A stretch of DNA of 64,000 nucleotides, taken from contig NZ_JACYGY010000001.1 of assembly GCF_015221875.1 (NCBI RefSeq), positions 3,822,501 to 3,886,500 on the forward strand, given 5' to 3'. Numbering within the stretch: the first letter of the stretch is position 1; each line of letters starts with the position of its first letter. Positions 1 through 9,112 of the stretch are shown here, in pieces. Source of the stretch: Dyadobacter subterraneus. Its GTDB lineage: Bacteria > Bacteroidota > Bacteroidia > Cytophagales > Spirosomataceae. The position numbers and the translations under genes were made by a program. The notes under the pieces are model-generated. The model saw only the letters and a list, made by a program, of their open reading frames with translations. It was not told the DNA's origin and did no database searches.

Positions 1-2656
1 CATTGTTGTCAGAAAGATCATCATAAACAACCGTTTTCTTCAACCCGCTTTCAACCTGGGAGCTGTCGGCAAAAGTATCTTTTCCGGTTCCCCCAATTAG
101 TCTTACCTTAATTCCTTTATGCGAAGATCCTTTTGTAACAAACTGATCATCATTTCCATTTCCGTAGATGTTGATGGATTTTGTGATTTTATTATCAAAA
201 ATCCGGTCATAATGGAGGCGTTTTTCTTCACCTTTTTTATTGATTTCGTGTACTGTTACGCGCGTATGATCATTATCAATCCGTTCGATATCAAAACGTT
301 CCCTTTCTTCTGTTCCCAGAATATCTACTGATTTCCCAATGAAGGCATAATGTTGCTTCGCAAGCGTCATCAGATTATCCCTTCTGGCTTTCAAACTTTT
401 AATAATAAATGGTGCGGATAATTCCCTGGCTTTATCCGGCCAGCTGGCAAATGCACCTTCAATGACCTGATCCGTAAGATTTGCCTGAATGAATTTTACC
501 TGATTTTCCCACTGCTCCCAGCTAAGCTCAGTCAAAAAAGTTCTATCAAAAAGCCGCGCACTCCAGCTCGTCCACTTCATGCTTTTTATTTCAGGCTGAT
601 AGGTTTGCAGCTGTCTTAAAAATGGCATCGTAGTCAACTTTGCCATATTTGTAAATAAACCATCATATCTGGAAAATGCCTGGTCCCGATCACGCGGAAT
701 CGGTCTATAAAGCTGCGTTCCATCATCTCTTTTGATCGATGACCACGTCCATTGGTCATCATGACGATCCCAGTCGCCCAGTAAAAAATCCAGCAAACGC
801 GTTCTTAACGCCCATTCTTCATCAACCTTATATTTCCCGTCTTTCAGAATATTTTCCATGAGATCAGGCGTGCCAATGATCTTATCAGGATTACCAAAAA
901 ACGGATCGTTTTTCCACTTCTTCCCATCCGGCCTCTCTTCAAACAGACTCATACTGCCTCCAAAAATCGGATTAAAAACGCCTAATGCCGGCTGATTTGG
1001 TACATAAAATAACTTTGGGTTGGTATGGTAAACATTTATAGCATCAGCAAGCGGCGGAATTGCAAGTGGCGCAAATGGATGTGTGGAAAGGAAATTATCT
1101 TCTGCAACATATTTGGCGGCCGTCATTTGATTAAACGGAAATGGCAGCAAACGGCTAACATCCTTGGTCATACCACGAAGCACATATTCTTTTCCCATTG
1201 AATCCCGGACGCGAAGAGAATTTGTCTGGTTTCCCCCACCCTGTTTAACCGGCGTCAGACCTCCTTTATATGTTGAAAGATCAAGTACCGGAAAAGGATA
1301 TTTTTCCTGATAAAGCGCACGATTATGAGCCCCGAAAAAGAAATTATGTGCATGGTTGACCTTCTTGACTTCACTGGCAAAAATAGGTTTGTCAAGTGAA
1401 TCCTTATGCTGTTCATATTCAGTGTAAACCGGTTGAACTTCTTCTTTGGGAACCGGCAACTTACTCTTGATTTTCTTTTGAAAAACCATTTCAGATTTAC
1501 TTCCATCCTCACTAACCTCCCAAAACTGAACCCATGTTTCGCCACCTTCATAGAAAGACAAAGTACTGTATCCCAATGCAGTGGATGCAAATTTAGATCC
1601 CTTACCAAGACGCACCGGACCCGTTTTTGAACCGTTTCCGCTGACAATAAATTCCTGTCTTTCGTTCTCAATCAGCTCCATGGCATTCTCATGCCCACTC
1701 GTAAAAATGAAACTTCCGTTTTTACGCACACCAGCCATCATGCCAGCTTTTAGATTTTTGTAATACTGGTTGGAAACATCCTGCTTGGGACCAATACTGC
1801 TTCGAAACCATGCCACCAGACTTCCAATAACGGGCAAAGGGATATACAAATTTTTGTTCAAATCAGTCAGTGGAAAGATGTGCTGTTTGACCGTAAAATT
1901 TCCACCGTGCTCACCATACGTATAAGGCGGATGATGCAGCGCGATAACCACATTTTTGTTTTTGTATTTACGGACAAGGTTTTCAAATACGAACTTGAAG
2001 GTCTCCCGGTTTTTAACATCACAGCCATCGTTAATCGTTGGTTCCTTATCCCAATCCGTCAGCCACCACTGGGAATCCACAACTAAAACAACCAGCTGAT
2101 CATTTAACTCAACCACCTCGGGACCCGAGCATCCGTCGTCGGGTAGAAAGTAATTTTCAAAATCATCCTTATCCGTTTTGCCACGACGGTTATTCAAATA
2201 ATTTTCAATATAATTCTCTTCTCTTTTCAATCCTTTCAATCCCCAACCTTTCCAGTCGTGGTTTCCCGGCAGAAAAATTGGTCTTCCTTTGAACTCATCC
2301 AAAGTCTGCAATTCGGAATTGATGCGATATTCTGCCTCTTTTCTCTCAACCGAGTCCTCTTTCGGAGGCATTCCTTTTTCATAAATATTATCCCCCAAAA
2401 ACAGGATCGAGCTGTTTTTGGACTCGGTGGGTAATTTTGTCTTTAAGTATTGAAGCACCGGAGCCTTTTTTTCAGGAGAGTCATTCCCGGCATTTCCAAC
2501 CAGATACATCGTATGTGTCAGTTTTACATTTGGATCAGGACTGTTATTTTTCCATTGATCTGAATTTTCGGCGTACTGATTTTTTTTATAACTAGCGCAG
2601 GATGAAGCCAGTACAAGACCGGTTATCCCCATTAGAAGATGTAATTTTATTTTCAT
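1..2656 (-). CDS. Metallophosphoesterase lipoprotein, 3' end beyond window
   Basis: The reading frame is open from an ATG at 2656 through base 1, giving about 885 residues with no stop, so the C-terminus lies outside. The N-terminus is a lipoprotein-type signal (hydrophobic stretch ending LASSC). Calcineurin-like metal-binding motifs follow in order: GDNIYEKG, GNHDW, ALHHPP and SGHEN, which fit a two-metal phosphoesterase. Downstream of the catalytic domain comes a long region with WDRHDDQW and RPIPRDRDQAF stretches, the kind seen in large Bacteroidota proteins that end in an outer-membrane barrel; that ending cannot be checked here. Substrate unknown. It lies downstream of, and co-directional with, the SdiA-regulated-type lipoprotein and ppk1, so a role in phosphate metabolism is possible but inferred. 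Confidence 0.85.
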   Translation of the reverse strand, partial: MKIKLHLLMGITGLVLASSCASYKKNQYAENSDQWKNNSPDPNVKLTHTMYLVGNAGNDSPEKKAPVLQYLKTKLPTESKNSSILFLGDNIYEKGMPPKEDSVERKEAEYRINSELQTLDEFKGRPIFLPGNHDWKGWGLKGLKREENYIENYLNNRRGKTDKDDFENYFLPDDGCSGPEVVELNDQLVVLVVDSQWWLTDWDKEPTINDGCDVKNRETFKFVFENLVRKYKNKNVVIALHHPPYTYGEHGGNFTVKQHIFPLTDLNKNLYIPLPVIGSLVAWFRSSIGPKQDVSNQYYKNLKAGMMAGVRKNGSFIFTSGHENAMELIENERQEFIVSGNGSKTGPVRLGKGSKFASTALGYSTLSFYEGGETWVQFWEVSEDGSKSEMVFQKKIKSKLPVPKEEVQPVYTEYEQHKDSLDKPIFASEVKKVNHAHNFFFGAHNRALYQEKYPFPVLDLSTYKGGLTPVKQGGGNQTNSLRVRDSMGKEYVLRGMTKDVSRLLPFPFNQMTAAKYVAEDNFLSTHPFAPLAIPPLADAINVYHTNPKLFYVPNQPALGVFNPIFGGSMSLFEERPDGKKWKNDPFFGNPDKIIGTPDLMENILKDGKYKVDEEWALRTRLLDFLLGDWDRHDDQWTWSSIKRDDGTQLYRPIPRDRDQAFSRYDGLFTNMAKLTTMPFLRQLQTYQPEIKSMKWTSWSARLFDRTFLTELSWEQWENQVKFIQANLTDQVIEGAFASWPDKARELSAPFIIKSLKARRDNLMTLAKQHYAFIGKSVDILGTEERERFDIERIDNDHTRVTVHEINKKGEEKRLHYDRIFDNKITKSINIYGNGNDDQFVTKGSSHKGIKVRLIGGTGKDTFADSSQVESGLKKTVVYDDLSDNN

Positions 2657-2754
2657 ATCAAATCATTTTAAACACGAAGAGTAACCCGGGAAATTTCCCT
2701 GATCCAAATATTTGCAGGCAGCAAGCCAGTAACAAACAGTCAGTTCCGAAATTA

Positions 2755-3612
2755 TTATTTAATCAATCTTTTAATTTTCAGAATATTGCCATCCAATGTT
2801 TCATCACCTTCATTGGAAATGTACAAATTTCCATTTTTATCAAAAGCAATACCTTCTGGCTGATTAAAATTATTGCTGCTCAATGGGTAAGCTTCTTTGG
2901 GCTTCCAGTTTTTATCCGTAACAATGAGAACTTTATTTAAACTAGACAAAATAAACCAATCTCCGGTGATAGGATTCTTTGTTAATGCGGATGGTTTAAA
3001 TCCCTTTTTTACCTTACTGGTCAGGGCTTTTATTTTTTCTACGTCCAGCGCAAAGCTTCCGGTTTTTTTAAGTCCGCCGGTCATTTTCAGGATATAACCC
3101 GAAACCTTTTTTTCAGCATTATCCTGACTGCAATTTTTGCACAAAACAAATATTTCACCTGAAACCTGATCGGCATATAAGCCCTCATATTCGCCTTTTG
3201 GCAAAATGTTTTTCCATTCTTTCGCCTTATCCATATTTTCAAAACGAACATCTGCAAAGGGAAAAGAATAAAGATCACCGTTACTTTTAAGAATGATGAC
3301 CTTGTCTTTCAAAATAGCCAAATCCTCATAATCACCCTTAGCTCCAAACTTGACATGCTGTACTTTCTGATTTTGCCAGCCAAGCCGAAACAACTTACCT
3401 TCCTCATCCTGAATAGCATACACACTATCACTTCTGCCCTTATTAAAAGTAATTCCTGAAATCTCTTTTAATATTTCCGGCATCGTAAATACTTCGGGAT
3501 TACTCAGGTCATACTCTTTCAATAAATTATTTTCCCTACTTATCGAATTGCATCCCACTAATGAAATGACAGAAAAAAAAGTCAGCAACAACGAATAAAT
3601 CCGGTTTGGCAT
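2755..3612 (-). CDS. SdiA-regulated (YjiK-like) beta-propeller lipoprotein
   Basis: 285 residues if started at the ATG at 3612, which begins a typical lipoprotein signal (MPNRIYSLLLTFF ending LVGC). An in-frame ATG at 3702 would place about 30 unlikely residues before the signal and overlap ppk1, so it was not used. Repeated motifs (ISGITF, YEDLAIL, YEGLY, PSALTKNP, QPEGIAFD, LYISNEGD) match the SdiA-regulated/YjiK propeller family, of unknown biochemical function. The gap to the ppk1 stop is 40 bases, suggesting co-transcription with ppk1. The site of action is probably the periplasmic face of a membrane. Confidence 0.8.
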   Translation of the reverse strand: MPNRIYSLLLTFFSVISLVGCNSISRENNLLKEYDLSNPEVFTMPEILKEISGITFNKGRSDSVYAIQDEEGKLFRLGWQNQKVQHVKFGAKGDYEDLAILKDKVIILKSNGDLYSFPFADVRFENMDKAKEWKNILPKGEYEGLYADQVSGEIFVLCKNCSQDNAEKKVSGYILKMTGGLKKTGSFALDVEKIKALTSKVKKGFKPSALTKNPITGDWFILSSLNKVLIVTDKNWKPKEAYPLSSNNFNQPEGIAFDKNGNLYISNEGDETLDGNILKIKRLIK

Positions 3613-3652
3613 AAATTGGTATTTTATAATAATACTGGCATTAGAAAAGCGA

Positions 3653-5674
3653 TCAAACCTGACCTGACAACAACTTGTAAATAGCTTCCTGAGATCTGAC
3701 ACCGTTTGCGCCTTCTTTGGTCAACGGAACATTTTCCAGATTCTTATTAATCAAAACTGCCTGGACTGTATCGCTCCATTGCAATGCAATAAGTTCAATC
3801 ATTTGTTTTTTGATGACTTCATTATATATCGGAAAGCAAACTTCAATTCTTCGATAAATATTCCTGTTCATCCAGTCTGCCGAACCCATATATACCTCTT
3901 CTTTTCCATCATTATGAAAAATGAAAATACGTCCGTGTTCCAGATAACGGTCAACAATTCTTTTAATCGTTATATTTTCACTCTGCCCCGGAACACCTGG
4001 TACCAGCCGACAAATACTTCTGACAATGAGATTTATTTTCACACCGACGTTAGAGGCATCGTATAATTTCGATATCAAAACTTCCTCTTCCAGGTTATTC
4101 ATTTTGATCGTAATTGCAGCATTCAGACCTTTCTTCGCATTATCAATTTCCCGGTCAATCATTTCCAGAAAACGTGTTTGCAAGTTAAACTGAGCTACTA
4201 GCAAATGCTGGAAAAGCAGCGGTTGAAGATTCCCTTTTTTCTTTTTCCTCAGAAAATTAAACAATGATTCCATTTCTGCCAACATCGGTTGATAAGCAGT
4301 CAGCAAAATGTGATCTGTGTAAAAACGTGCGGTACTTTCATTCAGGTTTCCTGTTGCCAGAAGCCCAAGATACGGCACCTTAGAATTTTTCCTTTTGACC
4401 AGTGCGATTTTCGCATGTACTTTCAGTAGGTTACTGCTGTAAATAATGCGGACACCGGCAGCTTTCATTTTTTGAGCCCAACGGATATTGTTTGCTTCAT
4501 CAAATCTCGCTTTAAGCTCAACCAGAACAGATACTTTTTTACCATTTTTGGCCGCGCTGATCAACGCATAACCTATGCGCGAATCACTGGCAACGCGGTA
4601 CATGGTCGTATAAATTTTTTCTACCGAATTGTCTATCGCCGCTTCATTAAAAAAACGGATAATCGTATCGTAAGACTGGTAGGGCGCATGAACAATCCTG
4701 TCGTCTTTTTCAATCGCTGCGAACAAAGTGCCAGGAATATCCTTGTCCTTTATACTCTGAATTGGTGGCCAGAATGGATAGGAAAGCGAAGCATTATAAA
4801 TCGGTAGCGACGCCAGATCTTTAAGATTATGATGCTTTCCACCTTCAACCACAGATGCTTTCTGCAAACTGAAAATCTCGATCATATCCTGTAAATGACG
4901 AAGCGGCATTCCCGGCTCGTAAAGAAAACGGGTGGCAAAACCCATATCTCTTTTTTTCAATTGTTTTTCTATTTTCTTCGCCAGGTCACCATACTCATCA
5001 CGAAGATCCAGTTCGGCATCACGGGTGATTTTAAGGTTATAGGAGCCAGAAATAACAGATCCGGGAAATAAATACTGCAAATTCTGGCGGATAATATCTT
5101 CGAGAAAAACGATATAATCGCCATCCTCCTGCGTGATTTTAAAAAATCTGGAAATATTATTCGTTGGAATATTAACAAGATACAACTGCTCGTCGGCAGA
5201 CTCGTACTGCACCACCACTGCCTGATAAAGCTGATTATTTTCCAGAAAAAAATCTGTATTTCCTTTTATCAGAACAGGTTGTAAAAACCCGGCTATCTGC
5301 GTAAAAAAATAATGTGTTGTAGCCTCCTTTAACTTGTCCGGAATTTTTTCGTTGTAAATCAGTTTGAAACAATATCTGTTCAAACCCGGCAAAATGGATT
5401 CATTGAATATTCTCCCAAATTGATCCTGCTGCCTGTTAATTATTTCTACTGCCTGCCTGTAAACTGGTAATCCGGATTTTTCCTTGTCAATCTTTTTCAG
5501 TGCAAGCATCGCAGGCATACGCACGCGGTAAAATTCATCCAGATTTGACGAATAAATTGACAAAAATTTGACACGTTCATTCAGCGGCACGGAATCTTTC
5601 CCTGCTTCCTGCAAAACTCTTTCATTAAAAGACAGCCAGCTGATATCCCTGTCGGCAAAAAAATAAGCACTCAT
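3653..5674 (-). CDS. ppk1: Polyphosphate kinase 1
   Basis: 673 residues, close to the usual ~690 of PPK1. It reversibly transfers the gamma phosphate of ATP to inorganic polyphosphate. The N-terminal domain begins with DRDISWLSFNERVLQEA, a PPK1 hallmark, followed by SNLDEFYRVR. The autophosphorylated histidine is expected at His420 in the KVHAKI motif, and a second conserved histidine is at 579 in RYLEHGR. The position equivalent to E. coli His454 (YAHIGTGN there) reads LGLLATGN here, so that histidine is absent; from memory of the E. coli sequence. ATGNLNESTARFYTDH and GSADWMNRNI are also present. It starts 17 bases after the HD-PycTM gene stop, so the two look operonic. Confidence 0.96.
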   Translation of the reverse strand: MSAYFFADRDISWLSFNERVLQEAGKDSVPLNERVKFLSIYSSNLDEFYRVRMPAMLALKKIDKEKSGLPVYRQAVEIINRQQDQFGRIFNESILPGLNRYCFKLIYNEKIPDKLKEATTHYFFTQIAGFLQPVLIKGNTDFFLENNQLYQAVVVQYESADEQLYLVNIPTNNISRFFKITQEDGDYIVFLEDIIRQNLQYLFPGSVISGSYNLKITRDAELDLRDEYGDLAKKIEKQLKKRDMGFATRFLYEPGMPLRHLQDMIEIFSLQKASVVEGGKHHNLKDLASLPIYNASLSYPFWPPIQSIKDKDIPGTLFAAIEKDDRIVHAPYQSYDTIIRFFNEAAIDNSVEKIYTTMYRVASDSRIGYALISAAKNGKKVSVLVELKARFDEANNIRWAQKMKAAGVRIIYSSNLLKVHAKIALVKRKNSKVPYLGLLATGNLNESTARFYTDHILLTAYQPMLAEMESLFNFLRKKKKGNLQPLLFQHLLVAQFNLQTRFLEMIDREIDNAKKGLNAAITIKMNNLEEEVLISKLYDASNVGVKINLIVRSICRLVPGVPGQSENITIKRIVDRYLEHGRIFIFHNDGKEEVYMGSADWMNRNIYRRIEVCFPIYNEVIKKQMIELIALQWSDTVQAVLINKNLENVPLTKEGANGVRSQEAIYKLLSGQV

Positions 5675-5691
5675 TGGTAAAAGTAATTTGA

Positions 5692-6966
5692 TCAGGATCC
5701 AAAAAATATAGAGCTAACCACAAATGTGATCACCGAAATGACAATTCCAAACATAAAAACATTATAGGCTATCCGCAGATGACGATATTTTTTACCAAGA
5801 ACAACGCCCTGAGCATAAATATCTTTGGTAAGACTTCCATACAAAAAGTCCCTGTCGTCCATCATAGCCTGCATTCCGGAAGCATAATCCGCAAAACTCA
5901 TTTTGTAAAAATTACCAAAAAACAGAAGATTGACTTTCTTCTGATCAATATCTTCCTCGGTAAAAATACCGGGTGGAACAGAGGGCCTGGTTGAAAGAAT
6001 TGAAAAGACCATTGTTGTGACACAAACGGTTAATAAAAGGATGGTGGGCACAACCAGCTGCGAATTGTCTTCAAGTTTCCTAAGTAAGATACTTAATAAA
6101 ACTGAAATAATGATTGAGTTGGTTGAAATCATAATATTGGCCTTGTTATCAGCCATATCACTCAGCCGCTGATGGTTACCGGAGGTTATCCGAAACATGG
6201 TTTCAATCCCTTTTTCCGGCCGGTCGGATTTCTGTTTTTTTGATGGAAAATCTTCTGACTCCGGTTTTTGTTTTTTAGTCTTTTCCGGCTCGTTCTTTTT
6301 TTCAGAAACTACTTTCGTTGAGGGAAGTTCGTCGCCTTCTTTCAGTGCTTTTTTTATTAATTTTTCAAGATTTTCCTGCTTTTTACTATTTAAAAGCTGC
6401 TGGCAATAATCGGTATGAAAGTGATGAGATTCCAGCAAAGCGATCGTTTTCAATCTCCATTCACCCTTATCAATTTTCTTTCCGGTACGCAGCTCCGTTT
6501 CCTTTCTGACAAGTTTGCTTATCTCCTGAAAATCGTCTGTCCCGAAGTGATATAAATCGGCATCACATAGAATTTCTTCGAGCATATTATTGGGCGACTG
6601 AGGCATATGTGTGGCACGTATGCATCCGCCAATAGCGCTGATAATTTCGTCCTGAACCATCTTTTCTTTTAGAAAAGCAGTGGCCACATTGATTCCTCTT
6701 TCCTCATGTCCGGCAGCGATACCGTTGTAATATCCGGAGTCATGAAACCAGGCGGCTGTCAGTACCGTGAAATAATCTTTGTCGTCGAGGTTATAATGTT
6801 TCGCTATTTGGATTGCATGCGTAACAACATTCTGCGTATGGCCTATATTGTGATAGAGCAATTCATCGGAATGATTTCCATTTTCTGCCGACTTAACATA
6901 ACTTTCAACCTCTGCCAATAAAGAAGAATAATTCATATTCCGGGAATTTGATTGATCAATTGCCAT
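5692..6966 (-). CDS. HD-domain phosphohydrolase fused to Pycsar-effector (PycTM) membrane domain
   Basis: 424 residues in three parts. Residues 30-200 are an HD domain: His43 (IGHT), His75-Asp76 (FHDSGYY), His87 (GHEER), His120 and Asp135/Asp137 (LCDADL) supply a complete metal-binding set, so hydrolase activity is plausible. Residues 205-255 are a Lys/Glu-rich linker. Residues 256-424 match the Pycsar effector family (formerly DUF5706): ADNKANIMIS, two adjacent membrane helices (about 281-297 and 305-324), NLLFFGNFYKM, KDIYAQGVVLGKKYRHLR and a last helix (about 401-422). In Pycsar defence, PycTM proteins respond to cCMP or cUMP made by a neighbouring cyclase, but no cyclase gene is visible here. 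The ATG at 6966 was kept; Met11 is an alternative. Confidence 0.85.
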   Translation of the reverse strand: MAIDQSNSRNMNYSSLLAEVESYVKSAENGNHSDELLYHNIGHTQNVVTHAIQIAKHYNLDDKDYFTVLTAAWFHDSGYYNGIAAGHEERGINVATAFLKEKMVQDEIISAIGGCIRATHMPQSPNNMLEEILCDADLYHFGTDDFQEISKLVRKETELRTGKKIDKGEWRLKTIALLESHHFHTDYCQQLLNSKKQENLEKLIKKALKEGDELPSTKVVSEKKNEPEKTKKQKPESEDFPSKKQKSDRPEKGIETMFRITSGNHQRLSDMADNKANIMISTNSIIISVLLSILLRKLEDNSQLVVPTILLLTVCVTTMVFSILSTRPSVPPGIFTEEDIDQKKVNLLFFGNFYKMSFADYASGMQAMMDDRDFLYGSLTKDIYAQGVVLGKKYRHLRIAYNVFMFGIVISVITFVVSSIFFGS

Positions 6967-7044
6967 TATTTGTCAACATCCAGTTTCCCTCAAATATCTG
7001 CATAAGAATCGGTATTTTTATCAAATTATCAGCGTATATACAGG

Positions 7045-7052
7045 CAAAATTA
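7045..7052 (-). promoter_or_regulatory. Putative -7 box for the HD-PycTM/ppk1 operon
   Basis: The minus strand reads TAATTTTG, an exact match to the Bacteroidota TANNTTTG element. Predicted initiation near 7039 leaves a leader of about 70 bases before the HD-PycTM start. No convincing -33 TTTG was seen. Confidence 0.4.
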
Positions 7053-7095
7053 GAAACATAAGGATATGGCCCTTCCTTTCTTTTGTGCTATCTTT

Positions 7096-7629
7096 TCATG
7101 CCTGCCTGATCAGCTGAATTTCACCCGAAAATTTTACTTTATCGCCCACCACAACGCTCCCGGCTTCTGTGACTGCGTTCCATGTCAGGCCAAAATCTTC
7201 GCGGCTTATCTTTCCTTTGATTATAAATCCTGCCTTGGTCTGGCCATAAGGATCAACCGCCACACCACCGAATTCAACCTTTACTTTTATGTGGTGTGTC
7301 ACTCCTTTTATAGTCAGATTTCCTTTTAGCTTCGTTTCACCATCTTCTTCATGGAATCCGGTTCCAACAAACTTGATCTGGCTATGCTCCTCTGAGTTAA
7401 AGAAGTCTTGTGATTTTAAATGCGTATCTCTCTGCTCATTTTTTGTATCGATCGAATCAATATCTGCACTGAACAGAATATTTGAAGCTTTTGTGAAATC
7501 TTCATCCACAGTATCAACTTCAAGATCAAACTTTCTAAAATAACCAGTAATAGTACTGATCATCAAATGTTTAACTTTAAATGATATTTCGCTGTGAGCC
7601 GGATCTAATTTCCATTTTACCTGTGCCAT
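7096..7629 (-). CDS. YceI-family lipocalin-like protein
   Basis: 177 residues. WKLDPAHSEISFKVKHLMISTITGYF at the start, then IDTKNEQRDTHLKS and FFNSEEHSQIKF, then LTIKGVTH and DPYGQTKAGF are the signature order of the YceI family, an isoprenoid-binding lipocalin-like fold. There is no signal peptide, so this member is probably cytoplasmic, unlike E. coli YceI. The ligand is unknown. It is probably transcribed alone from the TAAGTTTG box at 7683-7690. Confidence 0.9.
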   Translation of the reverse strand: MAQVKWKLDPAHSEISFKVKHLMISTITGYFRKFDLEVDTVDEDFTKASNILFSADIDSIDTKNEQRDTHLKSQDFFNSEEHSQIKFVGTGFHEEDGETKLKGNLTIKGVTHHIKVKVEFGGVAVDPYGQTKAGFIIKGKISREDFGLTWNAVTEAGSVVVGDKVKFSGEIQLIRQA

Positions 7630-7682
7630 TGGAGAGAAAAAGTTAGTGAATAATTTATGAAATTTAAATCGAATGTGATCAG

Positions 7683-7690
7683 CAAACTTA
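7683..7690 (-). promoter_or_regulatory. Putative -7 box for the YceI gene
   Basis: The minus strand reads TAAGTTTG (TANNTTTG consensus). Predicted start of transcription is near 7677, about 48 bases upstream of the YceI ATG. Confidence 0.4.
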
Positions 7691-7922
7691 TCTCAATGAA
7701 ATGGTGAAAGAAATGTCTATAAACTGCCTTTTGTTGTACAAATAATCGTGAATTGGAAATTCACTATGTTATAGCTAGAATTTAAGGGAAAATCAATGCC
7801 TGAGATGCCAAGGCGTTAGGACAAAACGTTGAAATGAAATGCGCTCAAATTATTATAATTATATTTTGAACAAACCCATTATATTTAAAAATTATTCACT
7901 TGACAAGCGTTGTAAAAACTTA

Positions 7923-8480
7923 ATGGATTCAGAAAAGCGTAACAATATGATTCCCGAAACCATCTCTTTGGTGGAGCGGCAACTATTAATTACTCAGTGC
8001 AAAATTCTATCCGTTTTCGGAGATTCTACCGAAAAGGCGTTAAATGAGAGACGAATTGAAATTCTGGAAAAGGGATACACAGGCCTTTATCAGAAGGTTT
8101 TTAACACATTATATGAAGAAGTACCTATCAGCGTGTACGAGGAAGTTGAGAGTATATTAAAAATGTACAGTGCAATCAATGACTCCATTCGATTACTATC
8201 GGATTCCGACAAGGAGGCGATTGACCTCAGCAGCCTGGAATTTGAGGGATTTGATGAAAACAGCGGGATGCATTATTATATGATGTCATACCTGGTTGAC
8301 AGGATGGATGAGTATCATGAATATAAAGGCCGTGAGTTAAAATCTCACAGTACAAGATCATTAACAAAATATAATAAAATGCTTAACATACACAGAGAAT
8401 TTGAGCAATTGGAAAGAAACAAATATTCCTTAGCCGATTTACAAAAATTCATCGATGCAGTACGAAATGGAAGCGAATAA
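7923..8480 (+). CDS. YfbU-family protein
   Basis: 185 residues from ATG 7923; an in-frame ATG at 7839 adds 28 residues that do not resemble the family and was not used, and Met at 7947 is another option. The protein aligns by eye with enterobacterial YfbU over its length: ERQLLITQCKIL, a RRIEILEKGY segment, IDIMEMY-like VESILKMYSAI, FEGFDENSGMHYYMMSYLVD, KYNKMLNIHREF and a C-terminal LADLQKFIDAV. YfbU has no firmly assigned function in my knowledge. The gene stands alone, flanked by AT-rich non-coding DNA, and could be an acquired cargo gene; that is inference. Confidence 0.75.
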   Translation: MDSEKRNNMIPETISLVERQLLITQCKILSVFGDSTEKALNERRIEILEKGYTGLYQKVFNTLYEEVPISVYEEVESILKMYSAINDSIRLLSDSDKEAIDLSSLEFEGFDENSGMHYYMMSYLVDRMDEYHEYKGRELKSHSTRSLTKYNKMLNIHREFEQLERNKYSLADLQKFIDAVRNGSE

Positions 8481-9020
8481 ATAATGGCTGGCACGATTGT
8501 AGTATTAATTCTATATCTAGGCTAAAATATTTTCACATCTTACTGATAATAAATTAAGTAACGAGTGAAAACAGTTAAAAACTAACTACAAAAGATTTCT
8601 ATCTCCTATTTTTTTTAGTATAAATCAGCTATTAAAATTAATTTTTTCAAAAAAAATTTAAAAAATTTTTAAAAAAATAAAGTATCAACATTTCGGACTG
8701 GGAAATAGAATTTAATTAAAAAACCGCCCTTCGAATTCGAATGAATTTACGCTTTCCAACGAGGCCTAACGGATAGAAAAATATAACATTAACATGAGTT
8801 GCGGTACTTTAATAAGTATCCACCGAATCAATATAGTATTTTTCATATTTTAAATTTAACAATAATAAAACATAGCAATTGAGTAGATTTCAGAAATTCA
8901 TTAATGCTCCTTCAAATTCAAAATATGAATTTTCTTATTCTTTCCATATCCTAACAATACGAAAAAACCAAAAGTTTAAATAGATTATTCAATAAAATAC
9001 TGGTGATCTTGCAAAAACTT
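8481..9020. other. AT-rich gap with no gene
   Basis: About 540 bases with stop codons in all frames. The stretch near 8640-8690 is almost pure A/T with runs of A and T. No convincing ORF, tRNA or repeat was found. Confidence 0.6.
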
Positions 9021-9022
9021 GT

Positions 9023-9030
9023 TAGCTTTG
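9023..9030 (+). promoter_or_regulatory. -7 box of candidate small RNA
   Basis: TAGCTTTG, an exact TANNTTTG match. No exact -33 TTTG at the ideal distance. Predicted transcription start is about 9035. Confidence 0.45.
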
Positions 9031-9034
9031 TGAC

Positions 9035-9112
9035 TGAAAACCAGTTAAATGGTTCTCATAACGTTGAGTAAAATCGGACATCCCGTAGGTGATACCTTAG
9101 GGATGTTTTTTT
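9035..9112 (+). ncRNA. Candidate two-hairpin small RNA with intrinsic terminator
   Basis: Between a TANNTTTG box (9023-9030) and seven T residues (9106-9112) lie about 78 bases that fold into two hairpins. The first pairs GAAAACCA with TGGTTCTC around a six-base loop, with one mismatch. The second is a terminator: CATCCC (9079-9084) pairs with GGGATG (9100-9105), with an inner TAGGT/ACCTTA pairing. No ORF fits inside and neither neighbouring gene needs this terminator: the upstream gene ends 600 bases earlier. Family unknown; existence is inferred from promoter-hairpin-terminator order. Confidence 0.5.

Noticed and set aside
1255..1671. 138-residue minus-strand frame inside the metallophosphoesterase gene
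   Set aside because: It is an out-of-frame shadow on the same strand; the metallophosphoesterase frame is continuous through the region with family motifs.
5692..7629. A complete Pycsar anti-phage operon
   Set aside because: The effector domain is present but no cyclase gene is found nearby; the neighbours are ppk1 and a YceI gene.
8640..8690. A/T-run stretch as replication origin
   Set aside because: No DnaA boxes, iterons or dnaA/rep genes are nearby.
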